The notes below the pieces were generated by a model, which saw only the letters and a program-made list of their open reading frames with translations, made no database searches and had not been told where the DNA came from. Below are positions 1 through 7,057 of a stretch of 13,269 bases of DNA, one piece after another. The first letter of the stretch is position 1. Each line of letters begins with the position of its first letter. Source of the stretch: CAG-307 sp964524125 (lineage in GTDB: Bacteria > Bacillota_I > Bacilli_A > Acholeplasmatales > Anaeroplasmataceae); the NCBI GenBank assembly GCA_964524125.1, contig CAZGBY010000047.1, positions 1 through 13,269 of the forward strand, read 5' to 3'. A program made the position numbers and the translations under genes.

Positions 1-810
1 AAATTTGTGAATTATTGATTCCTTTTTTTCTTTAAGTTTATTTTACCATTTACAAGTAGTAACTAAATTTATAATTAAGTTAATATCTGGTTTTATTAAA
101 AGATGATTTTTAATTTAAATCTATATAAGATAAAAATATCAAAAGAAGAAGTAGAAGAACAAATAACTAATGAACAGATAATAAAAATTTTTTAAATTTT
201 TATAAGTGAAATTATAAATAAACTTTTTTTAAACTCTATCTAGTTATAAAAACCATAAAAATAAGTTTTTTATATTTTATAACTGGCGATTTAAACAGAA
301 CACATATTTTTTATAACCAACAGAATTTTAAAAATCATCATAATTAGTCATAAAAAACATATTTGCTTGTTATTTTATATGATTTTTAAGTTATCATCTT
401 AAAAGTTTGCATTACTTAGATGAACATCGAGTTTTAATAACTATAATTAAAAGTTTTAAATATTATTTATATTTTTAATCTACTTTTATTAATCAATAAT
501 AAGCTTTTAAAATTAATAATTACTAATAATAAAAACTAGATATTGAATAAAAAATATCATTCTATGTATTTTTAATAACTTTTTCTATACAGAATTCATT
601 ATTTTCATTTCAATTACTAGTTTTAAAAACTAAGAAGAACAATTATATATCTAAAATCGTATTTATAAAAACAAGTTTTAAACATAACTTTAACTAAAAA
701 GAAAATTATAAGCAGTATTTTAAAAAGTTGTACTGGATAATTTTAATAAATTTATATTATAAATCAAACATTTCATTTGATAAAAATAATCACAATTAAA
801 TTTAGGGCTA

Positions 811-860
811 TTTTTAAGCGTTTTAAGCGATGTTTACTATAAAAATGAGTAATTATTCAT
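811..860. repeat. Degenerate copy A of the palindromic repeat family
   Basis: The left part reads TTTTTAAGCGTTTTAAGCG (a doubled TTTTAAGCG arm), followed after 16 bases by the core TGAGTAATTATTCA at 846-859. No clear right arm is left. Assignment rests on the core, which matches the cores of copies C, D and E at most positions. Confidence 0.4.
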
Positions 861-1057
861 TTGGTATATCAAAAAAGCCGTAGAATAACCTTAAAATCAA
901 AAAAACAAAGAAAGTAGTAAAATTATTGTATTTTTTTGAACAGTTTGGATCTTTGATTATATGTATAGTTAATCATATCATATTTATTTACCAGCTAGTT
1001 TAATGTTTTGGTTACAGATAAATATAGAATCAAATTATGATTTATTCAGAGTTTTAA

Positions 1058-1073
1058 AATTCATTATCTTAAA
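1058..1073 (+). repeat. 16-bp direct repeat, first copy (second at 1247-1262)
   Basis: AATTCATTATCTTAAA occurs exactly at 1058-1073 and again at 1247-1262, 189 bases apart. The second copy lies inside palindromic repeat copy B. This suggests that the first site is a scrap of another family member whose arms have decayed. Confidence 0.5.
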
Positions 1074-1215
1074 TATCGTTTTTTGTAATTTGTAATCTGA
1101 TATTTGAATTAATGGTGAAGTTAAAATATAAGTTTTAAATTATCATTAAAAAATAAAATTAAAAATAAATATGGAAGAAATTCTGCAAGTTTAATTAGTA
1201 AAATATAATTGTGAA

Positions 1216-1272
1216 TTTTAAGCAATCGAGTATTTAAAACATGAGCAATTCATTATCTTAAACGCTAAAAAT
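1216..1272. repeat. Palindromic repeat copy B
   Basis: It begins with the intact left arm TTTTAAGCAATCGA (1216-1229), identical to that of copy D. It continues through a diverged core TGAGCAATTCATTA and ends with a decayed right arm, TTAAACGCTAAAAA. The hairpin is no longer perfect. Confidence 0.5.
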
Positions 1273-1614
1273 ATTTCACGAGTCATTAAGTTTTCAAAAC
1301 TAGATTAATTAAGATTGAATATCATCAAGCATTTTTTAACAAATGATAATGATAGTTTTCAAAATAAAATATTTAGAAGATGAAGTAACCTGAATCAAAC
1401 AGATAAAAGTAGCGTTTTTTAGCTTATTGCAAGAAATCCACTAATCCACATTTCGATAAAAAACGGCTTAGGTATCTGATTATTATTTGGTTAACATAAT
1501 ATATATTATAGGAAGTTATTAGAATAAAAGAAAACCGGTTTTTTGGATTCTAAAATGCATTAAATGATTTATTTGAGTTAATTAATTGACATTTATTTGG
1601 ATTTATTCTTCTAT

Positions 1615-1650
1615 TAATCATACTCAAAAATGGTTGTTTGAGTATGATTA
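1615..1650. repeat. Perfect 14-bp inverted repeat with 8-nt loop
   Basis: TAATCATACTCAAA (1615-1628) and its exact reverse complement (1637-1650) flank an 8-nt loop. It is the strongest isolated hairpin in the desert. The plus-strand continuation contains TTTTT a few bases later, so it could act as a terminator, though the tail is not contiguous with the stem and no gene is visible on either side. Other readings are an operator or a decayed element end. Confidence 0.65.
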
Positions 1651-1942
1651 GACATTTTTCAACTTCATTTTTAGACAATGAAACCTATGTTTTGCTATAA
1701 TTGGTCAACTTGTGCTCTAATAATATTCTAATATCTATTATTTACTTTTTTATTCTGTCAAGATTATCTTGTCAAAATAACTAGATGCGGGTTGAATTAT
1801 TCTTCTTTTGTGGACTTTAGATCTGAAGAATTTACAACTTTATTTTGTCAGGTTTTTAAGGCTCTAATTTACAAAAATATTACTTTGGATTCAACTGGAT
1901 CAAGATGTGATTTTATTGTAAAAAATAGTGTTTTTTAAGAAT

Positions 1943-2004
1943 GATTTTTAGCGGTTAAGGTGAATGATTATTCACAAAACTAGATTTTGATTGCTTAAAA
2001 TTTT
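1943..2004. repeat. Palindromic repeat copy C
   Basis: The core TGAATGATTATTCA lies at 1961-1974. The right arm, GATTGCTTAAAA plus TTTT (1989-2004), matches copies D and E. The left side, TTTTTAGCGGTTAAGG, has diverged and resembles the left side of copy A more than that of D. Confidence 0.5.
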
Positions 2005-2149
2005 AGTATTTTTCACTCTGGATTTAGTTAATTTTTGAACTTGAAGCTGGAATGATTGTGAGATTAGTTCTTCTTTTAATTGCTTAAAATCTCACTAAAA
2101 AAATTAAGAAAATTAAATGTTCTGTGTAATTATTGATATCAAATATAAT

Positions 2150-2281
2150 ATTATTAATATATAAATATTCTTGTTTTATAAACTATATGAATTTTAAAAA
2201 ATTAAATTATTTGGAAATTAATTTTATTAAAAATACTAAATTATTTAGTTTTTTCATATGTTTTATTTATATATCAATAAT
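2150..2281. repeat. Long-range AT-rich inverted repeat
   Basis: The 17-bp segment at 2150-2166 and the segment at 2265-2281 are reverse complements with one mismatch. The intervening ~98 bases contain further partial self-complementarity around ATATGA/TCATAT. The whole could fold into a ~130-nt imperfect hairpin like a MITE or decayed small element. Composition is almost pure A/T, so chance cannot be excluded. Confidence 0.3.
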
Positions 2282-2511
2282 ATATTATCTAGTTTAATAA
2301 ACGAGTTGTATAATGAAATAATTTCAAAATTTGAGTTCCTCTTCATTCTTCTTTTATTGACTTTCGGTATTAAATATTTGTCTAAAGATAGTGTAGATTT
2401 TATGCAATAATTAGTTATTTTAAATTTGATAATTCTTCAACAATTCTAAATGTTATATTATTTTTAGATAATAAAACTAGTATTAAAAACCAGTTATCAA
2501 ATAAATTAAAA

Positions 2512-2574
2512 TTTTTTTAAGCAATCGAAAAAGTAAAACTTGACCAATTATTCATCTCGATTGCTTAAAATTTT
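2512..2574. repeat. Palindromic repeat copy D (best preserved)
   Basis: Perfect 14-bp arms, TTTTAAGCAATCGA (2515-2528) and TCGATTGCTTAAAA (2557-2570), surround a 28-nt loop. The loop contains the core TGACCAATTATTCA (2541-2554), which is itself an imperfect palindrome (TGA..AATT..TCA). I use this copy as the family reference. Confidence 0.7.
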
Positions 2575-2710
2575 CAAGTATTATTTAATGTTTTTTTTGT
2601 CTCTGTTTTCATTTGATTTATAATTATAATAACTTCTATATTTGATATAATATATTAATTTATATATTTATAAAATATATTTCGTTTAGTTTTTAAAACT
2701 ATAAAGGTAT

Positions 2711-2734
2711 TAAAAAGAGTTCCAATAGGAACTC
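2711..2734 (-). terminator. Intrinsic terminator of the Fic-like gene
   Basis: On the minus strand, GAGTTCC, a 4-nt loop TATT and GGAACTC form a perfect 7-bp stem (2717-2734), followed directly by TTTTTA. It lies 12 bases past the stop codon of the gene ending at 2746, so it very likely ends that single-gene transcript. Confidence 0.85.
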
Positions 2735-2745
2735 AAGTATATAAA

Positions 2746-3873
2746 TTATATTCCAAAATCAAATCCTGATTTACCAACTTTTGATTGGCTTTTATTATCA
2801 TTTTCATCGGCAATTTCAAATATTTCCATTTGTTCATAATTAGGATTAAAGACTTCTTTTTCTTCTAATCTGATCCAAGATGCACTTCTTCCAACACCGT
2901 TTGGTCTAATAATATTTTCATCTCTTAAACGTTGTAAAGTTCGATTTATTGTTGAATCAGATGTATAAGGATGTCTTTCTCTAATATCATCTTTTGTAAA
3001 TACTTGTGGTAGTTTATAGATTGTATTTTCAATATTATCAGATTTATTCAGGGCTGAATCATAAGTATAATCTCTAGCTTTCAACTCAACTTCTTCGTAG
3101 CCTTTTAACATCATATCAATAATTAATTTTTGAAGTGGTGCAGTCTTAGAAAAGCCTTCTTCATAATTATAATTAGCAGTTAAAACAGCATTTTCAAATG
3201 CTTTTTTATTTTCATTTAAAAGCTTAACAAAGCTTGTATATCTAAATAAATTAAAGCCCTCATGATATAAGAATAAATATAATAATAGAACTCCTAAAAG
3301 TTTATTATCTATATTAAATAAATCAGAATTTATAAAATCAATAAAGAAATTTACTATTAAATATGTAGCTTCATAATCACTGTCTTTTAATAGTTTTTCT
3401 ATTTCTTTAAGCATTTCTTCTAAGATATTTCGTTTTGATTTTGTAACATTTTCTGTAATAATATTAGTTTGAACTTTCATCTCAGTTTTATTAAAAGAAC
3501 ATTCTCCATATCCTTTTACAAGACGTTTTCCAAGCGACATTACATCATTTGTAATAAACTCAAAATCATTAACTCCAGATTGAATTATTTTGAAAATTTC
3601 TTTCATATTTTTCAAGATCATTTCATCAATTGTTTTAGGATTACTATCTTTTTTAATTATTAAATTTTTCCTATTATCCGTAATATTTAAGTTTAAATAT
3701 TTGGCAATTTCGTAACAATCAATTTCAATTGTTTGTTTAGTTATGGAATCAATATCTGATTGCATAATCTTATAATAATAAAAGTCTTTACCTTTATATT
3801 GATATAATTTTATTAGCTTCATTACTTCTTCATTTTTAAAAGGAGTAACATTTAAATTCTTTAAATTTTTCAT
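2746..3873 (-). CDS. Degenerate Fic-fold protein with C-terminal winged helix (375 aa)
   Basis: Read as a Fic/DOC-family relative that has lost its active site. In active Fic enzymes HPFxDGNGRxGR supplies the AMP-transfer histidine and phosphate-binding loop. The position-equivalent segment here, after the helix VNFFIDFI, is SDLFNIDNKLLGVLL (183-197): no histidine, neither loop glycine, arginine replaced by lysine. Supporting context is a Fic-like order: a helical stretch with LEEMLKEIEKLL before the motif, LLLYLFLYHEGF and ENKKAFENAV after it, and a winged helix at about 288-336 (FTKDDIRERH...TINRTLQRLRDENII, then GRSASWIRL). I choose the ATG at 3873 because GGGTG lies 7 bases upstream; the in-frame ATG at 3906 lies beyond the promoter and lacks a site. 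AMPylation is unlikely; DNA binding through the winged helix is inference. The gene stands alone between its own promoter and terminator. Family assignment is from pattern only, moderately sure. Confidence 0.6.
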   Translation of the reverse strand: MKNLKNLNVTPFKNEEVMKLIKLYQYKGKDFYYYKIMQSDIDSITKQTIEIDCYEIAKYLNLNITDNRKNLIIKKDSNPKTIDEMILKNMKEIFKIIQSGVNDFEFITNDVMSLGKRLVKGYGECSFNKTEMKVQTNIITENVTKSKRNILEEMLKEIEKLLKDSDYEATYLIVNFFIDFINSDLFNIDNKLLGVLLLYLFLYHEGFNLFRYTSFVKLLNENKKAFENAVLTANYNYEEGFSKTAPLQKLIIDMMLKGYEEVELKARDYTYDSALNKSDNIENTIYKLPQVFTKDDIRERHPYTSDSTINRTLQRLRDENIIRPNGVGRSASWIRLEEKEVFNPNYEQMEIFEIADENDNKSQSKVGKSGFDFGI

Positions 3874-3890
3874 TATTTTCACCCGAAAAT

Positions 3891-3919
3891 AGTATATCAA
3901 AATCATAAAAAGAATGCAA
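3891..3919 (-). promoter_or_regulatory. Promoter of the Fic-like gene
   Basis: On the minus strand, -35 TTGCAT (3914-3919) and -10 TATACT (3891-3896) are separated by 17 bases. The -10 matches consensus at 5 of 6 positions, the -35 only at TTG. The predicted start lies only about 10 bases before the ATG at 3873, giving a very short leader that begins close to the GGGTG ribosome binding site. Confidence 0.55.
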
Positions 3920-3927
3920 TATTAAAT

Positions 3928-3952
3928 ATACTCATTTTTAGAAAATGAATAT
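3928..3952. promoter_or_regulatory. Palindromic operator-like site upstream of the Fic-like gene
   Basis: ATAcTCATTTT, a 3-bp centre TAG, and AAAATGAaTAT form 11-bp arms with one mismatch, 8 bases upstream of the -35 box. The size and position suit a dimeric regulator, possibly the winged-helix protein itself. That link is inference. Confidence 0.35.
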
Positions 3953-4729
3953 GTTTATTTCTGGATGTAGCTTTATGAAAACTGCTAAAGTTTATCTTGA
4001 GTTAAAGTTTAACTTACTTTCTAATAAAGTATTTAAAACTGGATAAATATTGAAAATTTATTACTGGTTATATAAATCATATCATCATATTTCAAGTAGA
4101 AAAAATATTTTTTTAAATCAATCGAGATGACCAATTATCCATAAATTGATATTTCGATTGCTTAAAATTTTGATCATTTTAATGATAATTTCAAGAACTA
4201 TGCAATTTTAATAACTTCTAATCATTATGTTTTATAATATCAAATCTAGTTCTTAGAACTATTTGAAATTTGAAATGTTTTATTAATTTCTACTACAGCA
4301 TGTAGTGATATTTTTATTTTATTTCAAACATAAAATATAATGATTTAGAAGATTATAAATTGATTCTGAACAAATTATTAATATATATTATATTACTGTA
4401 TTTGATACAATAAATAGTTTAATTTCTTCTGCTATAAACATGTTAATAACCAATCATTTAAGTACTTAAAAATTTCAAATTTTAAATGGTTAATATAATC
4501 TTATTTTCTTTTTATTTTCAGCGTTTTGTTTAGTTTTAAAAACTAGCTTTTAAATGAAATATTTTTTATTTAGTAAGTAGTCCCCTAGTTAGATGAATTT
4601 TAATGTATAAATGATATTATTAAATATATAACAAAACTAATGTATTAGCAGATGATAATAAAGTATATTACTTATTTTAAACTTCTCAGAATCGCTTTAT
4701 AATCTTGTTTGATATTTTACTATAAATAC
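3953..4729. other. AT-rich intergenic region without a gene
   Basis: No open frame with a ribosome binding site is visible between the Fic-like gene's upstream region and the kinase terminator. The region contains palindromic repeat copy E (4108-4171), the perfect 14-bp palindrome TTTAAGTACTTAAA (4457-4470) and a small stem ACTACA/TGTAGT (4292-4306). In composition and repeat content it resembles the desert at 1-2735, so the Fic-like gene is an island inside one continuous repeat-bearing tract. Confidence 0.6.
4108..4171. repeat. Palindromic repeat copy E
   Basis: The left arm TTTTAAATCAATCGA (4111-4125) carries a small change relative to the reference arm. The right arm TCGATTGCTTAAAA (4154-4167) is identical to that of copy D. 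The core TGACCAATTATCCA (4128-4141) differs from copy D by one base, but sits next to the left arm rather than the right arm. The core is nearly self-complementary, so its orientation could have flipped. Confidence 0.65.
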
Positions 4730-4754
4730 AAAAAAAGAGCTTTTAAAGGCTCTT
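4730..4754 (-). terminator. Intrinsic terminator of the nucleoside kinase
   Basis: On the minus strand, AAGAGC, loop CTTTAAAA and GCTCTT form a 6-bp stem (4735-4754), followed by a further run of T. It starts 7 bases after the kinase stop codon and ends that transcript. Confidence 0.8.
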
Positions 4755-4761
4755 AAATTGA

Positions 4762-6399
4762 TTAATTTTCATAGAATATACTTCCACCGATAAATTCTCT
4801 TAAAATAGAATTACATGGAATGTACTTAGTATCAATATCTTTGAAGTACTTTAAGAACTTAACAAGTCTATTTGCTTGAATATAATATTCACTATCATTT
4901 GGAATGCTTTCAAGCATTTCAAGTGCAAACTTCTTCATAACACATAATTCATAAGTTAATTCTGAATTAAATACAAAATTAGCACTTTCTTGATGAGGAT
5001 AAATCCACTTGAATTCTCCACGTCTTACACTTGGCCACATTTTCATGGTTTCAATTGGAGATGCATTTCTATATTTGTAATCTCTTACAATTCTTCTTAT
5101 TAATCTAATATCAGTAATTGATATAGGGTTTTGAGAATCAATATGAAGTTGAGCTTGTGGTGCAATATAAATTTTATATTTTTGACTTGTAGGTATTGAT
5201 GGAGTTAAATCATCATTTAATGCATGAATACCTTCAATTAAGATTGGTTCAGTTGAAGGAATCTTAACAGGTTCTGTAAATGTTCTTTGTCCATTTTCAA
5301 AACTATAAATAGGAAGACGTACTTCTTCACCTTGAATTAATCTAAACATATTGTCATTAAATAATTCAATATCTAAAGCTTCAATATGTTCTAAATCTGG
5401 ATCACCATTTTCATCTTTAGGACATTCACTCTTTGGTTTATAGTAATTATCTAAAGAAATCATTAATGGATTAATTCCTCTTGAAATTAATTCAATTCTT
5501 AAACGATTACAGAATGTAGTCTTACCACTTGATGATGGACCAGCGATTGCGATTAAACGAATATTTTCAATTTCAGCTTTAATAGCAAGACCAAGTTCAG
5601 CTAACATGTTGTTGTGCTTAGTTTCACATAGATTTACAAATTCATTTGCTTTACCATCTTCTATTAATTCATTCATTTGCCAGATTGAAGAAGATTTAGT
5701 AATATTTCCCCATTCATTAGCTTCACGTAAAGCCTTTGTAAATGTTTTGGCATCTTCAAATTCTGGTATTTCACCATTGCATTCACATCTAGGATATTGA
5801 ATCATAATTCCAGGATAATATAATCTTAATTTAAATTGTTTTAAGAATCTTGTTGATGGTAACATATACCCAAACATATAGTTTAGATAGTGTCCACATT
5901 TATACATATGTACTGTATCTTCTTTACGATATTTTAAAATTTTAGATTTATCAAAATATCCTAAATCATTATAAATTTTTTCAGCTTCAGCTATAGTTGT
6001 AGAATGTCTTTCAATCGGAAGATCAGATTCTACTATTCTATTTATTTCTTCTTCGATTTGTTTTAAGATTTTAGCGTCTACCGGACCATTTAATCCTGAA
6101 ATATTTGCAAAAATTGAACGTGAAATTGAATAATTAAAAGTTACCTTCACCTTCTTGTATAAATGATTTATTGCCATTAAAAATACGAATCTTAAACTTG
6201 ATTGATAAATAGTAACAGCTTCAGGATTTGTAAGATCTAAAGGTTCTACAATAGAATCCTCTGAAATGATATAATCTAGTTCACGAAGTCTATTATTTAC
6301 TTTAGCACAAATATATTTTAAATTATCTGTTGGTAATAAATCTGATACTCTTACTGGATTATCAAATGTTTTAGTTTCATTAAAAATAGTAATTTTCAT
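4762..6399 (-). CDS. Nucleoside kinase, TGS domain plus uridine kinase-type P-loop domain (545 aa)
   Basis: Predicted ATP/GTP-dependent nucleoside (uridine/cytidine-type) kinase of the cytosolic pyrimidine salvage pathway, in the long Firmicutes form fused to threonyl-tRNA synthetase-like domains. Residues 1-60 resemble a TGS domain. Residues about 65-205 resemble the following ThrRS-like domain (HSTTIAEAE near 132, YKCGHYLNYMFGYMLP near 166). The catalytic part starts near 280, with Walker A GPSSSGKT at 287-294, the SLDNYY motif at 315-320 and the DLEHIEALD segment near 335, all as in uridine kinase/PRK enzymes. Length matches the family and no key residue is missing. The ATG at 6399 has GGAG 8 bases upstream. 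It has its own promoter and terminator and a cre-like site, so I take it as a host gene bordering the prophage remnant rather than a phage gene. Exact substrate is not proven by sequence. Confidence 0.88.
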   Translation of the reverse strand: MKITIFNETKTFDNPVRVSDLLPTDNLKYICAKVNNRLRELDYIISEDSIVEPLDLTNPEAVTIYQSSLRFVFLMAINHLYKKVKVTFNYSISRSIFANISGLNGPVDAKILKQIEEEINRIVESDLPIERHSTTIAEAEKIYNDLGYFDKSKILKYRKEDTVHMYKCGHYLNYMFGYMLPSTRFLKQFKLRLYYPGIMIQYPRCECNGEIPEFEDAKTFTKALREANEWGNITKSSSIWQMNELIEDGKANEFVNLCETKHNNMLAELGLAIKAEIENIRLIAIAGPSSSGKTTFCNRLRIELISRGINPLMISLDNYYKPKSECPKDENGDPDLEHIEALDIELFNDNMFRLIQGEEVRLPIYSFENGQRTFTEPVKIPSTEPILIEGIHALNDDLTPSIPTSQKYKIYIAPQAQLHIDSQNPISITDIRLIRRIVRDYKYRNASPIETMKMWPSVRRGEFKWIYPHQESANFVFNSELTYELCVMKKFALEMLESIPNDSEYYIQANRLVKFLKYFKDIDTKYIPCNSILREFIGGSIFYEN

Positions 6400-6435
6400 C
6401 TTATCAGCTCCTTTTATTAAATTACTAGGGATTCT

Positions 6436-6464
6436 ATTATACTACTTTATGAATACGTTTTCAA
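6436..6464 (-). promoter_or_regulatory. Promoter of the nucleoside kinase
   Basis: On the minus strand, -35 TTGAAA (6459-6464) and a perfect -10 TATAAT (6436-6441) are separated by 17 bases. It is the strongest sigma-A-type promoter in the window. The expected leader is about 30 nt, too short for a riboswitch. Confidence 0.85.
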
Positions 6465-6472
6465 GAGAAAAA

Positions 6473-6486
6473 TGAAAGCGTTTACT
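6473..6486. promoter_or_regulatory. cre-like operator (CcpA/LacI-family site)
   Basis: TGAAAGCGTTTACT matches the catabolite-responsive element consensus TGWAANCGNTNWCA at every position but the last. It lies 8 bases upstream of the kinase -35 box, centred near -50 from the expected start. In Firmicutes, cre sites upstream of the promoter often mediate activation. It could bind CcpA or another LacI-family protein. Confidence 0.5.
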
Positions 6487-6500
6487 TAATTTTTATCACC

Positions 6501-6545
6501 TCAGTTGTAACAGTCGCCATCTCTATGAATTGTGTTAAAGCCCAT
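6501..6545 (-). pseudogene. 14-codon stub of the next phage gene
   Basis: An ATG overlaps the stop codon of the connector-like gene (TAATG) and has a perfect AAGGAGG 8 bases upstream, exactly as expected for the next gene of a phage head operon. The frame reads MGFNTIHRDGDCYN and then meets TGA. A real gene here would be a head-closure or minor capsid protein of ~100 aa, so I read this as its 5' end, cut by the deletion that removed the tail genes. No identity can be given from 14 residues. Confidence 0.5.
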
Positions 6546-6994
6546 TAGCAAATACCTCCTTGACACCTTTTCAAGAAGTTACATAATGATTTGTTAATCA
6601 AACTAATTGCACTTGGCGCATAAGCTCTCGCTCCTCTTAAGTCTTCAATTGTAAATTGAGTCCCTTCTCCAGTTGTTGCAAGCAAGTTGCCGTTTTCTAA
6701 GATATATAAAGCTTGTACAAGTTGAGCATAAGCAATAGTGCTCTCATAGTCTTCTGAGGTGCAAATATATTTTGCAAACTCTTCATCAGTTGTATCTAAT
6801 AGATATGAAATTATATCTAAGTTAGAAATTGTTTCTAGAACCAAATTATAAATAGTATCTCCAACTTCTTCTAAGAATGCTCTTATTGTATTTTCAATTG
6901 TTCCTTGGTCATCTTGATGTAATATATTAGAAAGGTTATAACCTCTACTCAATACGTCATCTTCAGTTATATAAACATTGTAAGGTAATGTCAT
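6545..6994 (-). CDS. Putative head-tail connector or adaptor protein (149 aa)
   Basis: Follows the major capsid gene, where tailed phages encode the adaptor joined to the portal ring. It is an acidic, mostly helical protein opening with ITEDDVLSRGYNLSNIL, a pattern common in connector proteins of the gp6/gp15 type, but I cannot name the family with confidence. I choose the ATG at 6994 rather than the in-frame GTG at 7001-7003, because GAGAGG lies 8 bases before that ATG and the GTG overlaps the binding site itself. The C-terminal end carries three cysteines (C141, C146, C149), unusual for a phage structural protein. Its ribosome binding site can be paired in a hairpin (see 7004-7043). It could instead be an uncharacterised head-completion protein. 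Confidence 0.6.
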   Translation of the reverse strand: MTLPYNVYITEDDVLSRGYNLSNILHQDDQGTIENTIRAFLEEVGDTIYNLVLETISNLDIISYLLDTTDEEFAKYICTSEDYESTIAYAQLVQALYILENGNLLATTGEGTQFTIEDLRGARAYAPSAISLINKSLCNFLKRCQGGIC

Positions 6995-7003
6995 TGTTTT
7001 CAC

Positions 7004-7043
7004 CTCTCAATAGAAAATTGAGAGAGGCTTTTACACCTCTCTC
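7004..7043 (-). promoter_or_regulatory. Two mutually exclusive hairpins before the connector gene
   Basis: In the minus-strand RNA, GAGAGAGG (7036-7043) pairs perfectly with CCTCTCTC (7020-7027) across an 8-nt loop and is followed by AATTTTC, resembling a weak terminator or processing site. The next stem, CTCTCAAT (7017-7024) with ATTGAGAG (7004-7011), is also a perfect 8-bp stem. It shares five bases with the first and captures part of the connector ribosome binding site GAGAGG. Forming the first stem frees the site; forming the second blocks it. Confidence 0.6.
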
Positions 7044-7057
7044 TTAGTTAAATCAAA

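Larger units (their letters stand above)
1..2735. other. Gene-free, extremely AT-rich region
   Basis: I see no convincing gene in this stretch. Every frame is broken frequently by stops, no open frame reaches about 64 codons, and no ribosome binding site followed by a sustained frame is evident. I recognise no tRNA, rRNA, tmRNA or RNase P-like sequence. Base composition is clearly more AT-rich than the coding part of the window. What it does hold is structure: four degenerate copies of a palindromic repeat (near 811, 1216, 1943 and 2512), a perfect 14-bp hairpin at 1615-1650, a long-range AT inverted repeat at 2150-2281, and a 16-bp direct repeat (1058 and 1247). It may be decayed coding DNA or a repeat-expanded intergenic region. 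Confidence 0.7.

Noticed and set aside
103..195. 30-codon plus-strand frame rich in lysine and glutamate
   Set aside because: No ribosome binding site, and a low-complexity gaagaa stretch explains the composition; it is too short to support in DNA this AT-rich.
1880..1925. tRNA-like gattcaactggatc segment
   Set aside because: No acceptor stem, D-arm or anticodon arm can be built around it.
1..2735. CRISPR array, because of repeated gttttaaaaactag-like strings and spaced palindromes
   Set aside because: Copies are irregularly spaced (hundreds of bases), differ from each other, have no uniform spacers, and no cas gene is present.
4762..6399. Kinase as a phage-encoded cargo gene
   Set aside because: It has its own strong promoter, cre-like site and terminator, and its TGS-fused architecture is a common chromosomal Firmicutes gene; nothing ties it to the head operon except proximity.
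6486..6524. Minus-strand 12-codon frame MATVTTEVIKIK after the connector gene
   Set aside because: It has no good ribosome binding site and overlaps the better-supported stub; probably incidental.
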